A DNA stretch of 33,737 nt from CAYIVF01 sp964366875 (GTDB lineage: Bacteria; Patescibacteriota; Minisyncoccia; Minisyncoccales; Staskawiczbacteraceae): the NCBI GenBank assembly GCA_964366875.1, contig CAYIVF010000005.1, positions 1 to 33,737 on the forward strand, given 5' to 3'. The position numbers and the translations under genes are program-made. Of the stretch, positions 7,136 to 16,032 are shown piece after piece; the stretch's first letter is position 1; every line of letters begins with the position of its first letter. The notes below the pieces were generated by a model. The model saw only the letters and a program-made list of their open reading frames with translations. It ran no database searches and was not told the DNA's origin.

Positions 7136-8167
7136 CTATTTTGTTTGGCATAAATTGTTTTCCGAACACAACTGCTTTGTAACTTTTACTCTTTCAAATT
7201 TTGAGTTTTTATCCAACAGTCCGGTTTTAGCTCCTGCTTCTGACAAGTTAGCGGCAGAATTTGCTAATCCTAATTGTATAGCTTTTTCAATGTCGCCGTT
7301 ATATCTGATATAATCAGAAAGAAAACCAGCGGCAAATGAATCGCCGGCGCCGGTTGTATCAATTATCTTTCTATCTGGATTTGGCTTGGCAAAATATAAG
7401 TATTTTCCATCAGAGACAACAACCCCATCTCCCCCTTTTGTCATTACGGCAATGCCCGGACAGATTTCATCAATTTTTTTAAAAATATCTTGCTCTTTTT
7501 CAAATGGAATTTTTGTCAAAAAGGAAGCTTCTTCCTGGTTTAAAATTAAAACATCAACTTTGCTTAAAATTCTTTTTAAGCTTTCTTTAGGTAAAGAGAG
7601 CTGGCAGTTGCCAGGATTTACCGCGATTTTTATTTTATTTTCAAAAGCAAAATTAACTATATCTTCAAATAATGCCGCCTGTCTGCCGTCAGGCAGGCAC
7701 AATAAACCTGAAAGAGGGGCTAAATAAATCCATTTAGTTTTTAATTTATTCCAGGAAATTTCTTTGCTGTTTAATAATTCAGAAGCTCCCCTATAAACTA
7801 AAATCGTTCTGTCTTCACCTTCGCTTGAAATAACTATTGAGTGATTGGTTGGTTTTTCTTTTTTCTTTAATACAAATTTTGCATCAATACCCCTTTCATT
7901 TAACTCTTTAATTATCTCCTCGCCTGCCAAATCATCTCCTACGGCTCCGCAAAAAGCAGTTTTAAATCCCTGTTTTGTAAAAGTTGCGGCTGTGTTTGTT
8001 CCTCCTCCGCCGGAAAAAAAATCAATTTTTTCAAGAGCCACCTTAGAACCCAAATTAAAGCAAAGCCCCCTACCTGTAACGAATCTTTTGTCTTTTATTA
8101 TTTTTTCTGCTTTGGGTTTTACAAAAATATCCAAGGTAGCCGACCCAAAAGTAATAATATCAAACAT
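7136..8167 (-). CDS. PfkB/ribokinase-family carbohydrate kinase
   Basis: A 343-residue sugar kinase. 'GGGGTNTAATFTKQGF' (near residue 53) is the substrate-side PfkB signature, and 'DTTGAGDSFAAGFL' near residue 270 is the ATP-site signature with the catalytic Asp. An extra 'CLPDGRQA' near residue 158 is encoded by the palindrome at 7677-7698 and looks inserted relative to relatives. The substrate is not determined; the tight linkage to fba makes a hexose phosphate plausible. It lies between ppsA and fba with 1-2 nt gaps. Confidence 0.85.
   Translation of the reverse strand: MFDIITFGSATLDIFVKPKAEKIIKDKRFVTGRGLCFNLGSKVALEKIDFFSGGGGTNTAATFTKQGFKTAFCGAVGDDLAGEEIIKELNERGIDAKFVLKKKEKPTNHSIVISSEGEDRTILVYRGASELLNSKEISWNKLKTKWIYLAPLSGLLCLPDGRQAALFEDIVNFAFENKIKIAVNPGNCQLSLPKESLKRILSKVDVLILNQEEASFLTKIPFEKEQDIFKKIDEICPGIAVMTKGGDGVVVSDGKYLYFAKPNPDRKIIDTTGAGDSFAAGFLSDYIRYNGDIEKAIQLGLANSAANLSEAGAKTGLLDKNSKFERVKVTKQLCSENNLCQTK
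7677..7698. repeat. Coding palindrome in the PfkB kinase gene
   Basis: GCCTG/CAGGC arms with CTG/CAG inner pairs and one mismatch. It encodes Cys-Leu-Pro-Asp-Gly-Arg-Gln-Ala. It is similar in kind to the acs palindrome (725-746 of the 10 kb block). Confidence 0.65.
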
Positions 8168-8169
8168 AA

Positions 8170-10587
8170 TTATGCGTTTTGTTTTTTAATATTTTTTTCT
8201 TTTTCGGCTATTGCTATTTTGGTTTTTAACACAGAATCGGGATTCAAGGAAATTGACTCAATACCGAGCTCTACTAAAAACTGGGCGAAGTCAGGAAAGT
8301 CGCTAGGCGCCTGACCGCATATTCCGCAATATTTATTGTTATTTTGACACACTCTTATAACTTCTTCAATAAGCTCTTTTACCGCCTCGTTTTTTTCGTT
8401 GCCCACAGCGGCAATTTCTGAATTATCTCTATCCATTCCTAATGTTAATTGAGTTAAATCGTTAGAGCCAATAGAAAATCCGTCAAAAATTTCTAGAAAC
8501 TTTTCAGCTAAAATTACGTTAGCTGGAATTTCGCACATTACATATACTTTTAAGCCATCCTTCTGGCTTAAACCGTTTTCTTCCATAATTTGTAAAACTT
8601 TTTTACCCTCTTCAACTGTTCTGCAAAAAGGCACCATCACAACAACATTGCTTAAACCGAATTCTTCGCGCACTTTTTTAATCGCCCTGCACTCTAAAAT
8701 GAACGCTTCTTTAAACTTTTTATTATAATATCTTGAGGCTCCGCGAAATCCAAGCATTGGATTTTCCTCTTCTAGTTCGTATAGTTCTCCTCCTACAAGC
8801 GACCTATATTCATTTGTCTTAAAATCAGAAAATCTTACTATAACTGGTTTTGGATAAAAGGCTGAACCAATTTTACCGATGCCTTCGGCTAACTTATCAA
8901 TATAAAACTGAATTTTATCGTGATAACCCAAAGTCAATTTATCTATTTTCTTTTTTAGCGCCGGCTTCAAGTGTTTGTAGTTTATTAAAGCTAAGGGGTG
9001 AATTTTTATCTCATTGGCAATAATAAACTCTTCTCTTGCCAACCCCACGCCGTCGTTTGGTATAAAACTCAAAGAAAAGGCACTGCTTGGCTCGCCCAAG
9101 TTCATTAAAATTTTTGTTTTGGTTTTAGCAATATTGGAAATATCTGTTTTTTTAATTTCAAAAGGAATTATGCCTTCGTAAACTTTTCCCTCCTCGCCTC
9201 CGGAGCAATCAACTGTCACGGCCTGACCTGCTTTAATAACTCTTGTCGCATTTCCTGCGCCCACAATAACTGGCACGCCTAATTCCCTGCCCACTATCGC
9301 GGCATGGCACGTACGGCCGCCCGAGTCCGTGACAATAGCCGACGCTATTTTCATAACAGGCACCCAGTCAGGGTCAGTCATTTTGGTCACCAAAACCTCT
9401 CCTTTTTTAAATTTTTCAATATCTTTCACGCTCATTATTTTATTTGCCTTACCCTGCCCAATCTTACTGCCAACACTCAACCCGCTCACTAACGTTTTTG
9501 GAGATTGGGAATCAGAAATTAGTAATTTTAATTTGTATTCTTCTAACACACTAAGATTTTTTTTACTCTGCACTGTTTCGGGTCTTGCTTGAACTATAAA
9601 AAGCTGGCCTGTTTTGCCGTCTTTTGCCCATTCTGAATCCATTGATTTTTGATAATGGTCTTCAATAATAATTGACCACTTAGCCAGAGTAAGAATATCT
9701 TCAGACGAAATTGCAAATTTTTCTCTGTCTTTTTGTAAAACTGGAATATTTTTTACGGGATTTTTGGGATTTGCGGTATAAACCATTTTAATTGATTTAT
9801 CCCCCAACCTCTTTTCAATAATAGGTTTAAAACCCTTTTTTAGAGTTGTTTCAAAAACATAAAACTGGTCAGGGTCAACTCTCCCTTTTACAATATTTTC
9901 TCCAAGCCCATAGCTTGCGTTGATTAAAACAACGTCGCCAAATCCAGATTCAGTGTCGCAAGAAAACATAACTCCAGAAGAACCCAAATCAGACCTTACC
10001 ATTTTTTGCACTCCAACAGATAGGCCAACTTTTAAATGGTCAATATGCATCTCTTCTCTATAAACAATCGCCCTATCTGTAAAAAAAGAAACAAAACATT
10101 TTTTAACTGCTTGTAAAAGATTTTCCGGGCCCCTGATATTTAAATATGTTTCAAATTGCCCGGCAAACGAAGCATTGGGCATGTCTTCTGCAACCCCTGA
10201 GGTTCTTACGGCAACATCCACATTTTCTATGCTGTGCTTTTGAGACAATTCAGCATAAGCAGAAAATAATTCTTTTTGCAAGTCTTTTGGAAAACTGGCT
10301 CTTTCAATGGCGCTTCTGGCGCTTTTTCCAATCTCCTGAACGCTCTTTATGCTCTTTGAATTTAAACTTTTGAATATTTCTGACAGAATTTTGTCTAATC
10401 CGTTTGCCTTTATAAACTTCCAGTAAAAATTAACCGTAAGGCTAAAACCATCCGGCACATTAATACCTTTTGAAGTTAATTGGCAAAACATCTCTCCCAG
10501 AGACGCATTTTTTCCTCCAACCAATGGAACATCTCCAATTCCAACTTCAGAAAACCATAGAATATTTTTTTGAGATTTTTCTGTCAT
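8170..10587 (-). CDS. ppsA: Phosphoenolpyruvate synthase
   Basis: An 805-residue enzyme making PEP from pyruvate and ATP. The N-terminal ATP-grasp domain starts with 'GGKNASLGEM' (about residue 24). The central phosphohistidine domain has 'GGRTCHAAIVGRELGVP' (about 422), with the catalytic His in TCHAA. The C-terminal TIM barrel contains 'FSIGSNDLTQLTLGMDRD' and 'CGICGQAPSD'. The length is normal. With enolase, PGM, GAPDH and aldolase nearby, it supports gluconeogenic flux. Confidence 0.96.
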   Translation of the reverse strand: MTEKSQKNILWFSEVGIGDVPLVGGKNASLGEMFCQLTSKGINVPDGFSLTVNFYWKFIKANGLDKILSEIFKSLNSKSIKSVQEIGKSARSAIERASFPKDLQKELFSAYAELSQKHSIENVDVAVRTSGVAEDMPNASFAGQFETYLNIRGPENLLQAVKKCFVSFFTDRAIVYREEMHIDHLKVGLSVGVQKMVRSDLGSSGVMFSCDTESGFGDVVLINASYGLGENIVKGRVDPDQFYVFETTLKKGFKPIIEKRLGDKSIKMVYTANPKNPVKNIPVLQKDREKFAISSEDILTLAKWSIIIEDHYQKSMDSEWAKDGKTGQLFIVQARPETVQSKKNLSVLEEYKLKLLISDSQSPKTLVSGLSVGSKIGQGKANKIMSVKDIEKFKKGEVLVTKMTDPDWVPVMKIASAIVTDSGGRTCHAAIVGRELGVPVIVGAGNATRVIKAGQAVTVDCSGGEEGKVYEGIIPFEIKKTDISNIAKTKTKILMNLGEPSSAFSLSFIPNDGVGLAREEFIIANEIKIHPLALINYKHLKPALKKKIDKLTLGYHDKIQFYIDKLAEGIGKIGSAFYPKPVIVRFSDFKTNEYRSLVGGELYELEEENPMLGFRGASRYYNKKFKEAFILECRAIKKVREEFGLSNVVVMVPFCRTVEEGKKVLQIMEENGLSQKDGLKVYVMCEIPANVILAEKFLEIFDGFSIGSNDLTQLTLGMDRDNSEIAAVGNEKNEAVKELIEEVIRVCQNNNKYCGICGQAPSDFPDFAQFLVELGIESISLNPDSVLKTKIAIAEKEKNIKKQNA

Positions 10588-10631
10588 GTTTTTAATTGTT
10601 CTGTTTACTCCATATAATTTTATATGTTATG

Positions 10632-10667
10632 ATATGCCGAAATAAAAATATTTTTATTTCGGCATAT
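10632..10667. repeat. Perfect 36-bp palindrome between acs and ppsA
   Basis: Perfect 18-bp arms with GC-containing outer ends (ATGCCG/CGGCAT) and an A/T interior (AAATAAAAAT). It lies 15 nt after the acs stop. The interior matches the arms of the elements at 16737-16808 and 24208-24322, but there is no GC core here. Confidence 0.9.
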
Positions 10668-10682
10668 TGTCTATCATTTCTT

Positions 10683-12647
10683 TTAATTCAAGATTATATA
10701 TTTATACCTTAGCGAATCAAGGTTCTGCCGAGCGTTAGCGAGGCAGGTTCTTATTTTTTCTACACATTCGGGATTGGCTAAAGTTGAAAGGTCGCCAAGC
10801 TCTTCTTTGGTAAACAATCTTTTAAGAATTCTCCGCATAATTTTTCCGCTTCTTGTTTTCGGCAAATCATCCACCAGATAAACGCTCTTGGGCAAAGCAA
10901 AGGGTCCAATTACTTCTCTTATTTTCAGCACCACTTCTTTTTTAAGAGCTTCGGCGTTTTCTTTGCTTTGGTAAACTACAAACACTATTGGCACTTCTCC
11001 TTTGAGCTCATCGGGAACTCCAATCACCGCGCATTCATTAATTTCAGAATGCTTGTTAACGGCGTCTTCTAACTCGCCCGTGGTTATTCTGTGGCCGGCA
11101 ACTTTGATTACGTCGTCTGCCCTGCCGACAACCCGAATCAGTCCATTTTTATCAATTAAAGCTCTGTCTGAAGTAAAATAAATTTCATTTCCATATTGAC
11201 TCCAATAGGTTTTTTCGTATTTCCCCGGGTCTTTATAAATTCCTCTTAATAATCCCGGGGCGTAAGGAGGTTTCATAACTAAGTTTCCTGCCTCCCCCAC
11301 AGGACAGGATTTTCCGTTTTCATCTAAAATATCAAATTTCATTCCTGGTAAGGGTAATCCTGTAAAAGCCGGCTTAAAAGGTCCTATGCCAGGCAAAGAA
11401 CTTATTAAAATCCCGCCGGTTTCTGTTTGCCACCAGGTATCAACAACAGGGCATCTGGCTCTGCCAACTTCGTTAAAATACCAAAGCCAAGCCGACTCAT
11501 CGATTGGCTCGCCAACCGAGCCTAAAAGCCGCAATGTCTTAAATTTATATTTTTTAATAATTTCTGTCCCGTATTTTTTAAACATCCTTATGGCCGTTGG
11601 GGCGGTATAAAAAATAGTTACTTTGTGTTTTTCAATAATTTGAGCCCATCTTTCAGGAGTTGGCCAGTCAGGAGCTCCTTCAAAAATCAAAGTGGTTATT
11701 CCATTAAGCATCGGCGAATATACTGTGTAGGTGTGGCCGGTAATCCAGCCCGGGTCGGAAGTGCACCAAAAAACATCATTGTCTTTAAAATCAAAGAGCC
11801 ATTTTCCGCTAAACTTTGCCTGCACGGTATAGCCGCCGCAGGTATGCATGCATCCTTTCGGCTTTCCCGTGCTTCCTGAGGTGTAAAGAATAAACAAAAG
11901 GTCTTCTGAATCTATTTTTTCGGCCTGGCAAAAATCGCTTTCATTTTTAACAAGTTCCTGCCACCACAAATTTTGATTGCTAATCCAGTCAATTTGATTT
12001 CCGGCTCTTTTAACGACAACCACTTTTTCCACTTTTGTGTTTTTTATGCCCTGGTCAGCTGATTGTTTTAAATTAATAACTCCGCCTCTTCTAAAATATC
12101 CGTCAGCGGTAATTAAAATTTTAGCTTCGGTGTCTTGCAATCTTACCTGAAGCGCTGCTGAAGAAAATGCTGAAAAAACCACTGAGTGCACTGCTCCGAT
12201 TCTGGCGCAAGCCAGCATTGAAATCACAAGCTCGGGAATTACCGGCAAATAAATTCCCACCCTGTCTCCCTTTTTTACGCCCAACTTTAAAAGAGCGTTG
12301 CTGAATTTATTAACTTCCTTAAAAAGCTCCTGATAGGTGAAAACTCTTGATTTTTCCCCTAAAGATTCCGGCTCCCAAATTAAGGCAATTTTGTCTTTTC
12401 TTTTTTCCAAATGCCTGTCCAAAGCATTTTCTGTAATATTTATTTGGCCACCCTCAAACCATTTAATATAAGGAGGCTTATGAATAAAAGTTTCTGTCCA
12501 TGGTTTTTGCCACAAAAGCTCTTTTGCTAATTTTGCCCAAAACTTAACAGGGTCTTTATCTGCCTCTTTATATATCTCACTGTTATTCAGCCAAGCTTTT
12601 TTTTGAAAATCTTTGCTCGGATAATATAATTCTCCTTTTTTTATCAT
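10683..12647 (-). CDS. acs: Acetyl-CoA synthetase, AMP-forming
   Basis: A 654-residue adenylate-forming enzyme. 'LYTSGSTGKPKGCMH' is the P-loop, 'WWQTETGG' the A5 motif, 'FTSDRALIDKNGLIRVVGRADDVIKVAGHRI' (in parts) the hinge region, and 'KTRSGKIMRR' the A10 motif with catalytic Lys. The start 'MIKKGELYYPS' (12647) was chosen over an upstream ATG (12716) because the acs promoter elements lie between them. The extreme C-terminus 'CLANARQNLDSLRYKYIILN' is an extra tail that begins inside a palindrome (10725-10746). Divergent from a winged-helix gene. Confidence 0.93.
   Translation of the reverse strand: MIKKGELYYPSKDFQKKAWLNNSEIYKEADKDPVKFWAKLAKELLWQKPWTETFIHKPPYIKWFEGGQINITENALDRHLEKRKDKIALIWEPESLGEKSRVFTYQELFKEVNKFSNALLKLGVKKGDRVGIYLPVIPELVISMLACARIGAVHSVVFSAFSSAALQVRLQDTEAKILITADGYFRRGGVINLKQSADQGIKNTKVEKVVVVKRAGNQIDWISNQNLWWQELVKNESDFCQAEKIDSEDLLFILYTSGSTGKPKGCMHTCGGYTVQAKFSGKWLFDFKDNDVFWCTSDPGWITGHTYTVYSPMLNGITTLIFEGAPDWPTPERWAQIIEKHKVTIFYTAPTAIRMFKKYGTEIIKKYKFKTLRLLGSVGEPIDESAWLWYFNEVGRARCPVVDTWWQTETGGILISSLPGIGPFKPAFTGLPLPGMKFDILDENGKSCPVGEAGNLVMKPPYAPGLLRGIYKDPGKYEKTYWSQYGNEIYFTSDRALIDKNGLIRVVGRADDVIKVAGHRITTGELEDAVNKHSEINECAVIGVPDELKGEVPIVFVVYQSKENAEALKKEVVLKIREVIGPFALPKSVYLVDDLPKTRSGKIMRRILKRLFTKEELGDLSTLANPECVEKIRTCLANARQNLDSLRYKYIILN
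10725..10746. repeat. Coding palindrome at the acs C-terminus
   Basis: CTGCC/GGCAG outer arms with an inner GC-GTTA-GC hairpin. It encodes Cys-Leu-Ala-Asn-Ala-Arg-Gln and sits where Acs sequences normally end. Confidence 0.65.
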
Positions 12648-12659
12648 ACAGATTAAATT

Positions 12660-12686
12660 ATTATATCTATTATACCTCTTTTTCAA
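12660..12686 (-). promoter_or_regulatory. Putative acs promoter
   Basis: TTGAAA (12686-12681), 15-nt spacer and TATAAT (12665-12660) on the minus strand. The spacing is short, so this is tentative. The -35 overlaps the inverted repeat 12675-12702. Confidence 0.4.
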
Positions 12687-12702
12687 AAAAACAAAAAAGA
12701 GG
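12675..12702. promoter_or_regulatory. Inverted repeat between divergent acs and winged-helix gene
   Basis: CCTCTTTTT (12675-12683) and AAAAAGAGG (12694-12702) are perfect arms around a 10-nt spacer. It overlaps the acs -35 and lies 7 nt before the -35 of the divergent promoter. An operator is possible, but binding is not shown. Confidence 0.4.
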
Positions 12703-12709
12703 AGAATGG

Positions 12710-12738
12710 TTGACATAAAAAAACGAAGAGTGTAATAT
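12710..12738 (+). promoter_or_regulatory. Sigma70-type promoter of the winged-helix gene
   Basis: TTGACA (12710-12715), 17-nt spacer, TAATAT (12733-12738). The predicted transcript begins near 12745 with a hairpin, ATTTGCCA/TGGTAAAT, that includes one G-T pair. Confidence 0.75.
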
Positions 12739-12799
12739 GAGAGTTAAGATTTGCCACTGTGGTAAATCATTCTGTTCATTTTTCAAGGAGGGCCTAGTC

Positions 12800-13108
12800 A
12801 TGGCCGACCCAACACAAGCGGTGGAATTTGGTGAACTCTTTTTTAGCTCCTTCGGACGCGCCGCAGTGCTCGCGATGATTTTGGAAAAGGTCAACCACGG
12901 AGCAATCGGCGTCAGGGTGCAGGACATCGCCTACGAAACCGGCCTCCCGAGCAACAAGGCCGAAGAACTCGCCACTACGCTCGAGGGGCTCAAGCTAGTT
13001 ACTTCCTGGGCCCAACAGGTCGGAACCGGCGGAACTTGCGATCGTTTCTACAAGCCGGTCCCCGGGGTCTGCGTTAAGGTCTTCGGACCAGTAGCGCTCA
13101 ACAAATAA
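12800..13108 (+). CDS. Small winged-helix-like DNA-binding protein
   Basis: A 102-residue protein. Residues about 25-70 ('VRVQDIAYETGLPSNKAEELATTLEGLKLVTSW') read as a helix-turn-helix followed by a wing, like MarR/IclR-type domains. No ligand domain is present. The ATG at 12800 was chosen because AAGGAGGG precedes it and an in-frame upstream ATG (12737) overlaps the -10 box. Codons are GC-rich, unlike the AT-rich neighbours. It is one of the few plus-strand genes and has its own promoter and terminator. Its divergence from acs makes control of acs possible, which is inference only. Confidence 0.65.
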   Translation: MADPTQAVEFGELFFSSFGRAAVLAMILEKVNHGAIGVRVQDIAYETGLPSNKAEELATTLEGLKLVTSWAQQVGTGGTCDRFYKPVPGVCVKVFGPVALNK

Positions 13109-13140
13109 AACCGACCGCGGCGACAGGCAACAACAAGCGG

Positions 13141-13174
13141 GCCTCAGATCAATTTTGATTTGAGGCATTTTTTT
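13141..13174 (+). terminator. Rho-independent terminator of the winged-helix gene
   Basis: The GCCTCA/TGAGGC stem extended by ATC/GAT is followed by seven T residues on the plus strand. Confidence 0.88.
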
Positions 13175-13175
13175 A

Positions 13176-13213
13176 ACAAAAAAACAACCATAATTTTTAA
13201 TCAAGGTTGTTTT
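13176..13213 (-). terminator. Rho-independent terminator of gap
   Basis: AACAACC (13183-13189) pairs with GGTTGTT (13205-13211). On the minus strand it is followed by a run of T residues (13182-13176). A shorter T run on the plus strand may make it bidirectional. Confidence 0.75.
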
Positions 13214-13224
13214 ATTCTAAATAA

Positions 13225-14232
13225 TTATAATTTTTTTCCCACAAATTCGGCAAACTCCGCTAAGCGGCAGCTATACCCCCACTCGTTATCATACCAAGCG
13301 ACAACCTTTACGAGATTGTCTTTTACCATTGTTTCTTCTAAATCAATAATCGCCGAATAAGTGTCGCCCTTAAAATCCATTGAAACCAAGGGCTGTTCTT
13401 CTACTCTTAATATGCCTTTGAAATTTTCCGTTGCCGCTGCGTCTGCAAACGCCTTATTAACCTCTTCTTTTGTTGTTGGTTTTCCAACTTCAACAATTAA
13501 ATCCAAAACAGAAACTGTTGGAGTGGGAACTCGCATTGCGATGCCATCTAATTTACCATTCAACTCTGGAATCATTTTACCAATAGCTTTGGCAGCCCCT
13601 GTGCTTGTTGGGATTATATTCAAGCCAGCGGCTCTGGCTCTTCTTAAATCTTTATGAGGCAAATCAAGGATTTTTTGGTCATTGGTATAACTGTGGACAG
13701 TGGTCATAAAGCCCTTTTTAATTTTAAAATTATCGTTTAAAACCTTGGCAATTGGAGCCAAGCAATTTGTCGTGCAAGAACCCATATCCATAACATCTAC
13801 TGATTTGGAATCAAATTTATCTGCATTCACCCCAAGCACAAAACCCGGCGTCTCCTTTTCTTTACTGGGAGCTGAAATTATAACTTTTTTAGCGCCAGCT
13901 TTAATGTGTTTTCCAGCTCCTTGGACATCTGTAAATAAACCAGTGCACTCTAAAACAATATCAACCCCTAGATCTCGCCACGGCAATTTTTCCGGGTCCT
14001 TTTCAGCTAACGCCTTATAATCTTTACCGTCAACAGAAATACTGTTTTCAGTAAAACTGACCTCTTTTTCTAATGTCCCGTAAACAGAATCATACTTTAA
14101 AAGGTGAGCTAAAGTTTTATTGTCTGTTAGGTCGTTTATAGCGACAACTTTTAAGTGAGGATGTTTTTCTATTATCCTCCTGAATGTTTGCCGGCCTATG
14201 CGGCCAAATCCATTGATGGCTACTTTAATCAT
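13225..14232 (-). CDS. gap: Glyceraldehyde-3-phosphate dehydrogenase, type I
   Basis: A 335-residue NAD-type enzyme. The N-terminal 'INGFGRIGRQTFRRI' is the Rossmann fold, and 'SCTTNCLAP' carries catalytic Cys153. 'AMRVPTPTVSVLDL' and 'WYDNEWGYSCR' are standard. The length is normal. Its ATG overlaps the glutaredoxin TGA (ATGA), so the two are translationally coupled. No pgk or tpi is present in the window. Confidence 0.97.
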   Translation of the reverse strand: MIKVAINGFGRIGRQTFRRIIEKHPHLKVVAINDLTDNKTLAHLLKYDSVYGTLEKEVSFTENSISVDGKDYKALAEKDPEKLPWRDLGVDIVLECTGLFTDVQGAGKHIKAGAKKVIISAPSKEKETPGFVLGVNADKFDSKSVDVMDMGSCTTNCLAPIAKVLNDNFKIKKGFMTTVHSYTNDQKILDLPHKDLRRARAAGLNIIPTSTGAAKAIGKMIPELNGKLDGIAMRVPTPTVSVLDLIVEVGKPTTKEEVNKAFADAAATENFKGILRVEEQPLVSMDFKGDTYSAIIDLEETMVKDNLVKVVAWYDNEWGYSCRLAEFAEFVGKKL

Positions 14233-14462
14233 GATTTAATCTTTAATAATTTATCGATTTTCTCTTTATCAAAACCAATTATGATTTCTCCATCAACATT
14301 TACCACTGGAACACCCATTTGACCGGAATCTTTTATCATTTTTTGAAGCTCTTTCTCGTCTTTTGAAATGTCTATATCTTCAAAACTAATATCCTTGTTT
14401 TTAAGATATTCTTTTAATGTTTTGCAATATACGCAAGTTGGCGTAGAATATATTTTTACCAT
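14229..14462 (-). CDS. Glutaredoxin-like thiol-disulfide protein
   Basis: A 77-residue thioredoxin-fold protein with the active site Cys10-Val-Tyr-Cys13 near the N-terminus, a cis-Pro loop 'GVPVVNVDG' and 'IIGFDKEKID' at the C-terminus. The pattern is close to glutaredoxin/NrdH. A thioredoxin reductase gene (18517-19437) in the same window could reduce it; this is inference. It overlaps gap by 4 nt. Confidence 0.88.
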   Translation of the reverse strand: MVKIYSTPTCVYCKTLKEYLKNKDISFEDIDISKDEKELQKMIKDSGQMGVPVVNVDGEIIIGFDKEKIDKLLKIKS

Positions 14463-14482
14463 GAAATATGTGTGAATTATTT

Positions 14483-15550
14483 TTACTGAGCCGGCGCGCA
14501 GTTAGCGCCTGTGGCGCCAGAATTACCGCTACCAGAATTTGAATTTGAACCGGCATAATTTTCGGAAAAAGAAGTGGCTGCTTCTGTTGTGTTTAAGGTC
14601 GTCGAGCAAGCACTTGGTTTATTACTGGAGGCGCAGCAAATTATTGTCTTTTCTGCTTCGGATGTTCTTCCTCCAAAATCAAATTCGGAAACCTGCGCGC
14701 CATCCAACATCAAAGTTGGCGAACCTTGCACATTATATTTATCAGATAAATCAAAATCCTCTTTGGCATAAGCCAACCCTCTGTTTTTATCCGACATGCA
14801 ACCGCTTAGTTTATTTTGGTTAATCCCGGCAGAAGTCAAGCAATTATTCACATCTCCGGCTTTAATGTGACATGAAATATAATTCCAATATTTACTGTTC
14901 TGTTCATCTCTAATACAAATTTGCCTTAAGTTTTCCTGCGCTTCCGCGTCTCCGTGCATTGCGATTATTTTACCGTTAGAAATAGACCCAATATATCTTA
15001 CCATAATATTTTCAGTTAAAGCCGGGGCATTCTTTACGACATCGGCTAAAATCCTTTGCATCTGCAGGCCGAATGGGCACTTGCTTACTACATACGCCTC
15101 AAGCACGGGCTTGTCTGTTTTTTTCAAGCTGTCGCATGTCTGTTTAGTTGGCCCCGACTGCTCATTCGCATTCTGGTTTTGGGAACCACTGCCTGTTTTT
15201 GCGCTCATATCAATGGGAACCTGCGGGAATAAAAACTTTCCATCTTTAGTAACATAAGAATCAAACTCTTTGGCGCCTATTTTAATTTTAATTTTTACTA
15301 ACCCCGACTCTTCGGAAGCGCTTGCTAAAGATACTGTTTCACTGCTTAACCCGTTGTTGTTGATATAGTCTACTGCTTTTTTGGCAATCTGGTCCTTCGA
15401 CATGCCAAAACCAAGCGTTAAATTTGGTAGAGAAAGCCCGGAACCAGAACTAGCAAAAATTAAAACGCCCGTTATAATAACGCCGGCTACGGCTGCGCCT
15501 ATGGGCAGAGTATTTTTGTTTAGATTCTTTATGAAATTTAACTTAGACAT
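14483..15550 (-). CDS. Membrane-anchored thioredoxin-fold (GILT/DsbA-like) protein
   Basis: A 355-residue protein. Residues 14-34 form a membrane helix, and about 50-112 a small alpha/beta domain shared with the next gene upstream. A Ser/Gln-rich linker follows. The thioredoxin-fold domain at about 148-310 has 'SKCPFGLQM' (Cys158), 'MHGDAEAQENLRQIC' and the cis-Pro loop 'VQGSPTLMLDG'. Only one Cys is present where CxxC is expected (CPFG), so it may act as a thiol transferase or need another Cys; several more Cys lie further on. The Ser/Gly-rich tail ends in 'NCAPAQ'. It is probably extracytoplasmic. Confidence 0.75.
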   Translation of the reverse strand: MSKLNFIKNLNKNTLPIGAAVAGVIITGVLIFASSGSGLSLPNLTLGFGMSKDQIAKKAVDYINNNGLSSETVSLASASEESGLVKIKIKIGAKEFDSYVTKDGKFLFPQVPIDMSAKTGSGSQNQNANEQSGPTKQTCDSLKKTDKPVLEAYVVSKCPFGLQMQRILADVVKNAPALTENIMVRYIGSISNGKIIAMHGDAEAQENLRQICIRDEQNSKYWNYISCHIKAGDVNNCLTSAGINQNKLSGCMSDKNRGLAYAKEDFDLSDKYNVQGSPTLMLDGAQVSEFDFGGRTSEAEKTIICCASSNKPSACSTTLNTTEAATSFSENYAGSNSNSGSGNSGATGANCAPAQ

Positions 15551-15553
15551 AAA

Positions 15554-15985
15554 CTAAACACCGCATGACGGCTGTTTGCTGGAATTAGACGAATTACCCG
15601 CGGACGGATTACTGATATTAGCGCCCTCTTTTAATTTAATTGCCTCGGGAAACAATAACTTGCCGTCTTTAGTTATATAAGAATCAATCTTATTGGTGCC
15701 TATATCAAAATTTATTTTTACCAGTCCACTTTCCTCGGAAACGCTGTTTAAAACAGCTTTCTGCCCGGTTAATATATTATTGTTGATGTAATCAATCGCT
15801 GTTTTGGCTAAATCATCTTTAGAAACGCCTCCAAATCTTTTAATGATATTTAAAAATTGTCCTGAACTTCCATTAGTTAAAATTAGTGTTCCAACAACAA
15901 TAATAACGGCAACTGCTATGCTTATAAACAACAGGTTATTCTTGTTCGGGTTTTTGAAAATCTTTATAAAATTTAACTTGAACAT
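15554..15985 (-). CDS. Truncated paralogue of the thioredoxin-fold protein (N-terminal part only)
   Basis: A 143-residue protein with a membrane helix at about 18-38. It has the same domain as residues 50-112 of the following gene ('KDDLAKTAIDYINNN', 'SVSEESGLVKI', 'SYITKDGKLLFP') and a Ser/Asn-rich tail ending 'KQPSCGV'. It stops just where the partner's thioredoxin domain would begin, and the partner starts 3 nt later. This is a tandem duplication with loss of the catalytic domain, or an accessory subunit. The function is unknown. Confidence 0.7.
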   Translation of the reverse strand: MFKLNFIKIFKNPNKNNLLFISIAVAVIIVVGTLILTNGSSGQFLNIIKRFGGVSKDDLAKTAIDYINNNILTGQKAVLNSVSEESGLVKINFDIGTNKIDSYITKDGKLLFPEAIKLKEGANISNPSAGNSSNSSKQPSCGV

Positions 15986-16032
15986 AAATATGTTAATTTT
16001 TAATAATAACTATATTATATTATAAAAGAAAT

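Noticed and set aside
12737..12799. Upstream start for the winged-helix gene
   Set aside because: The ATG overlaps the -10 box, so it is not on the predicted transcript. The ATG at 12800 has AAGGAGGG.
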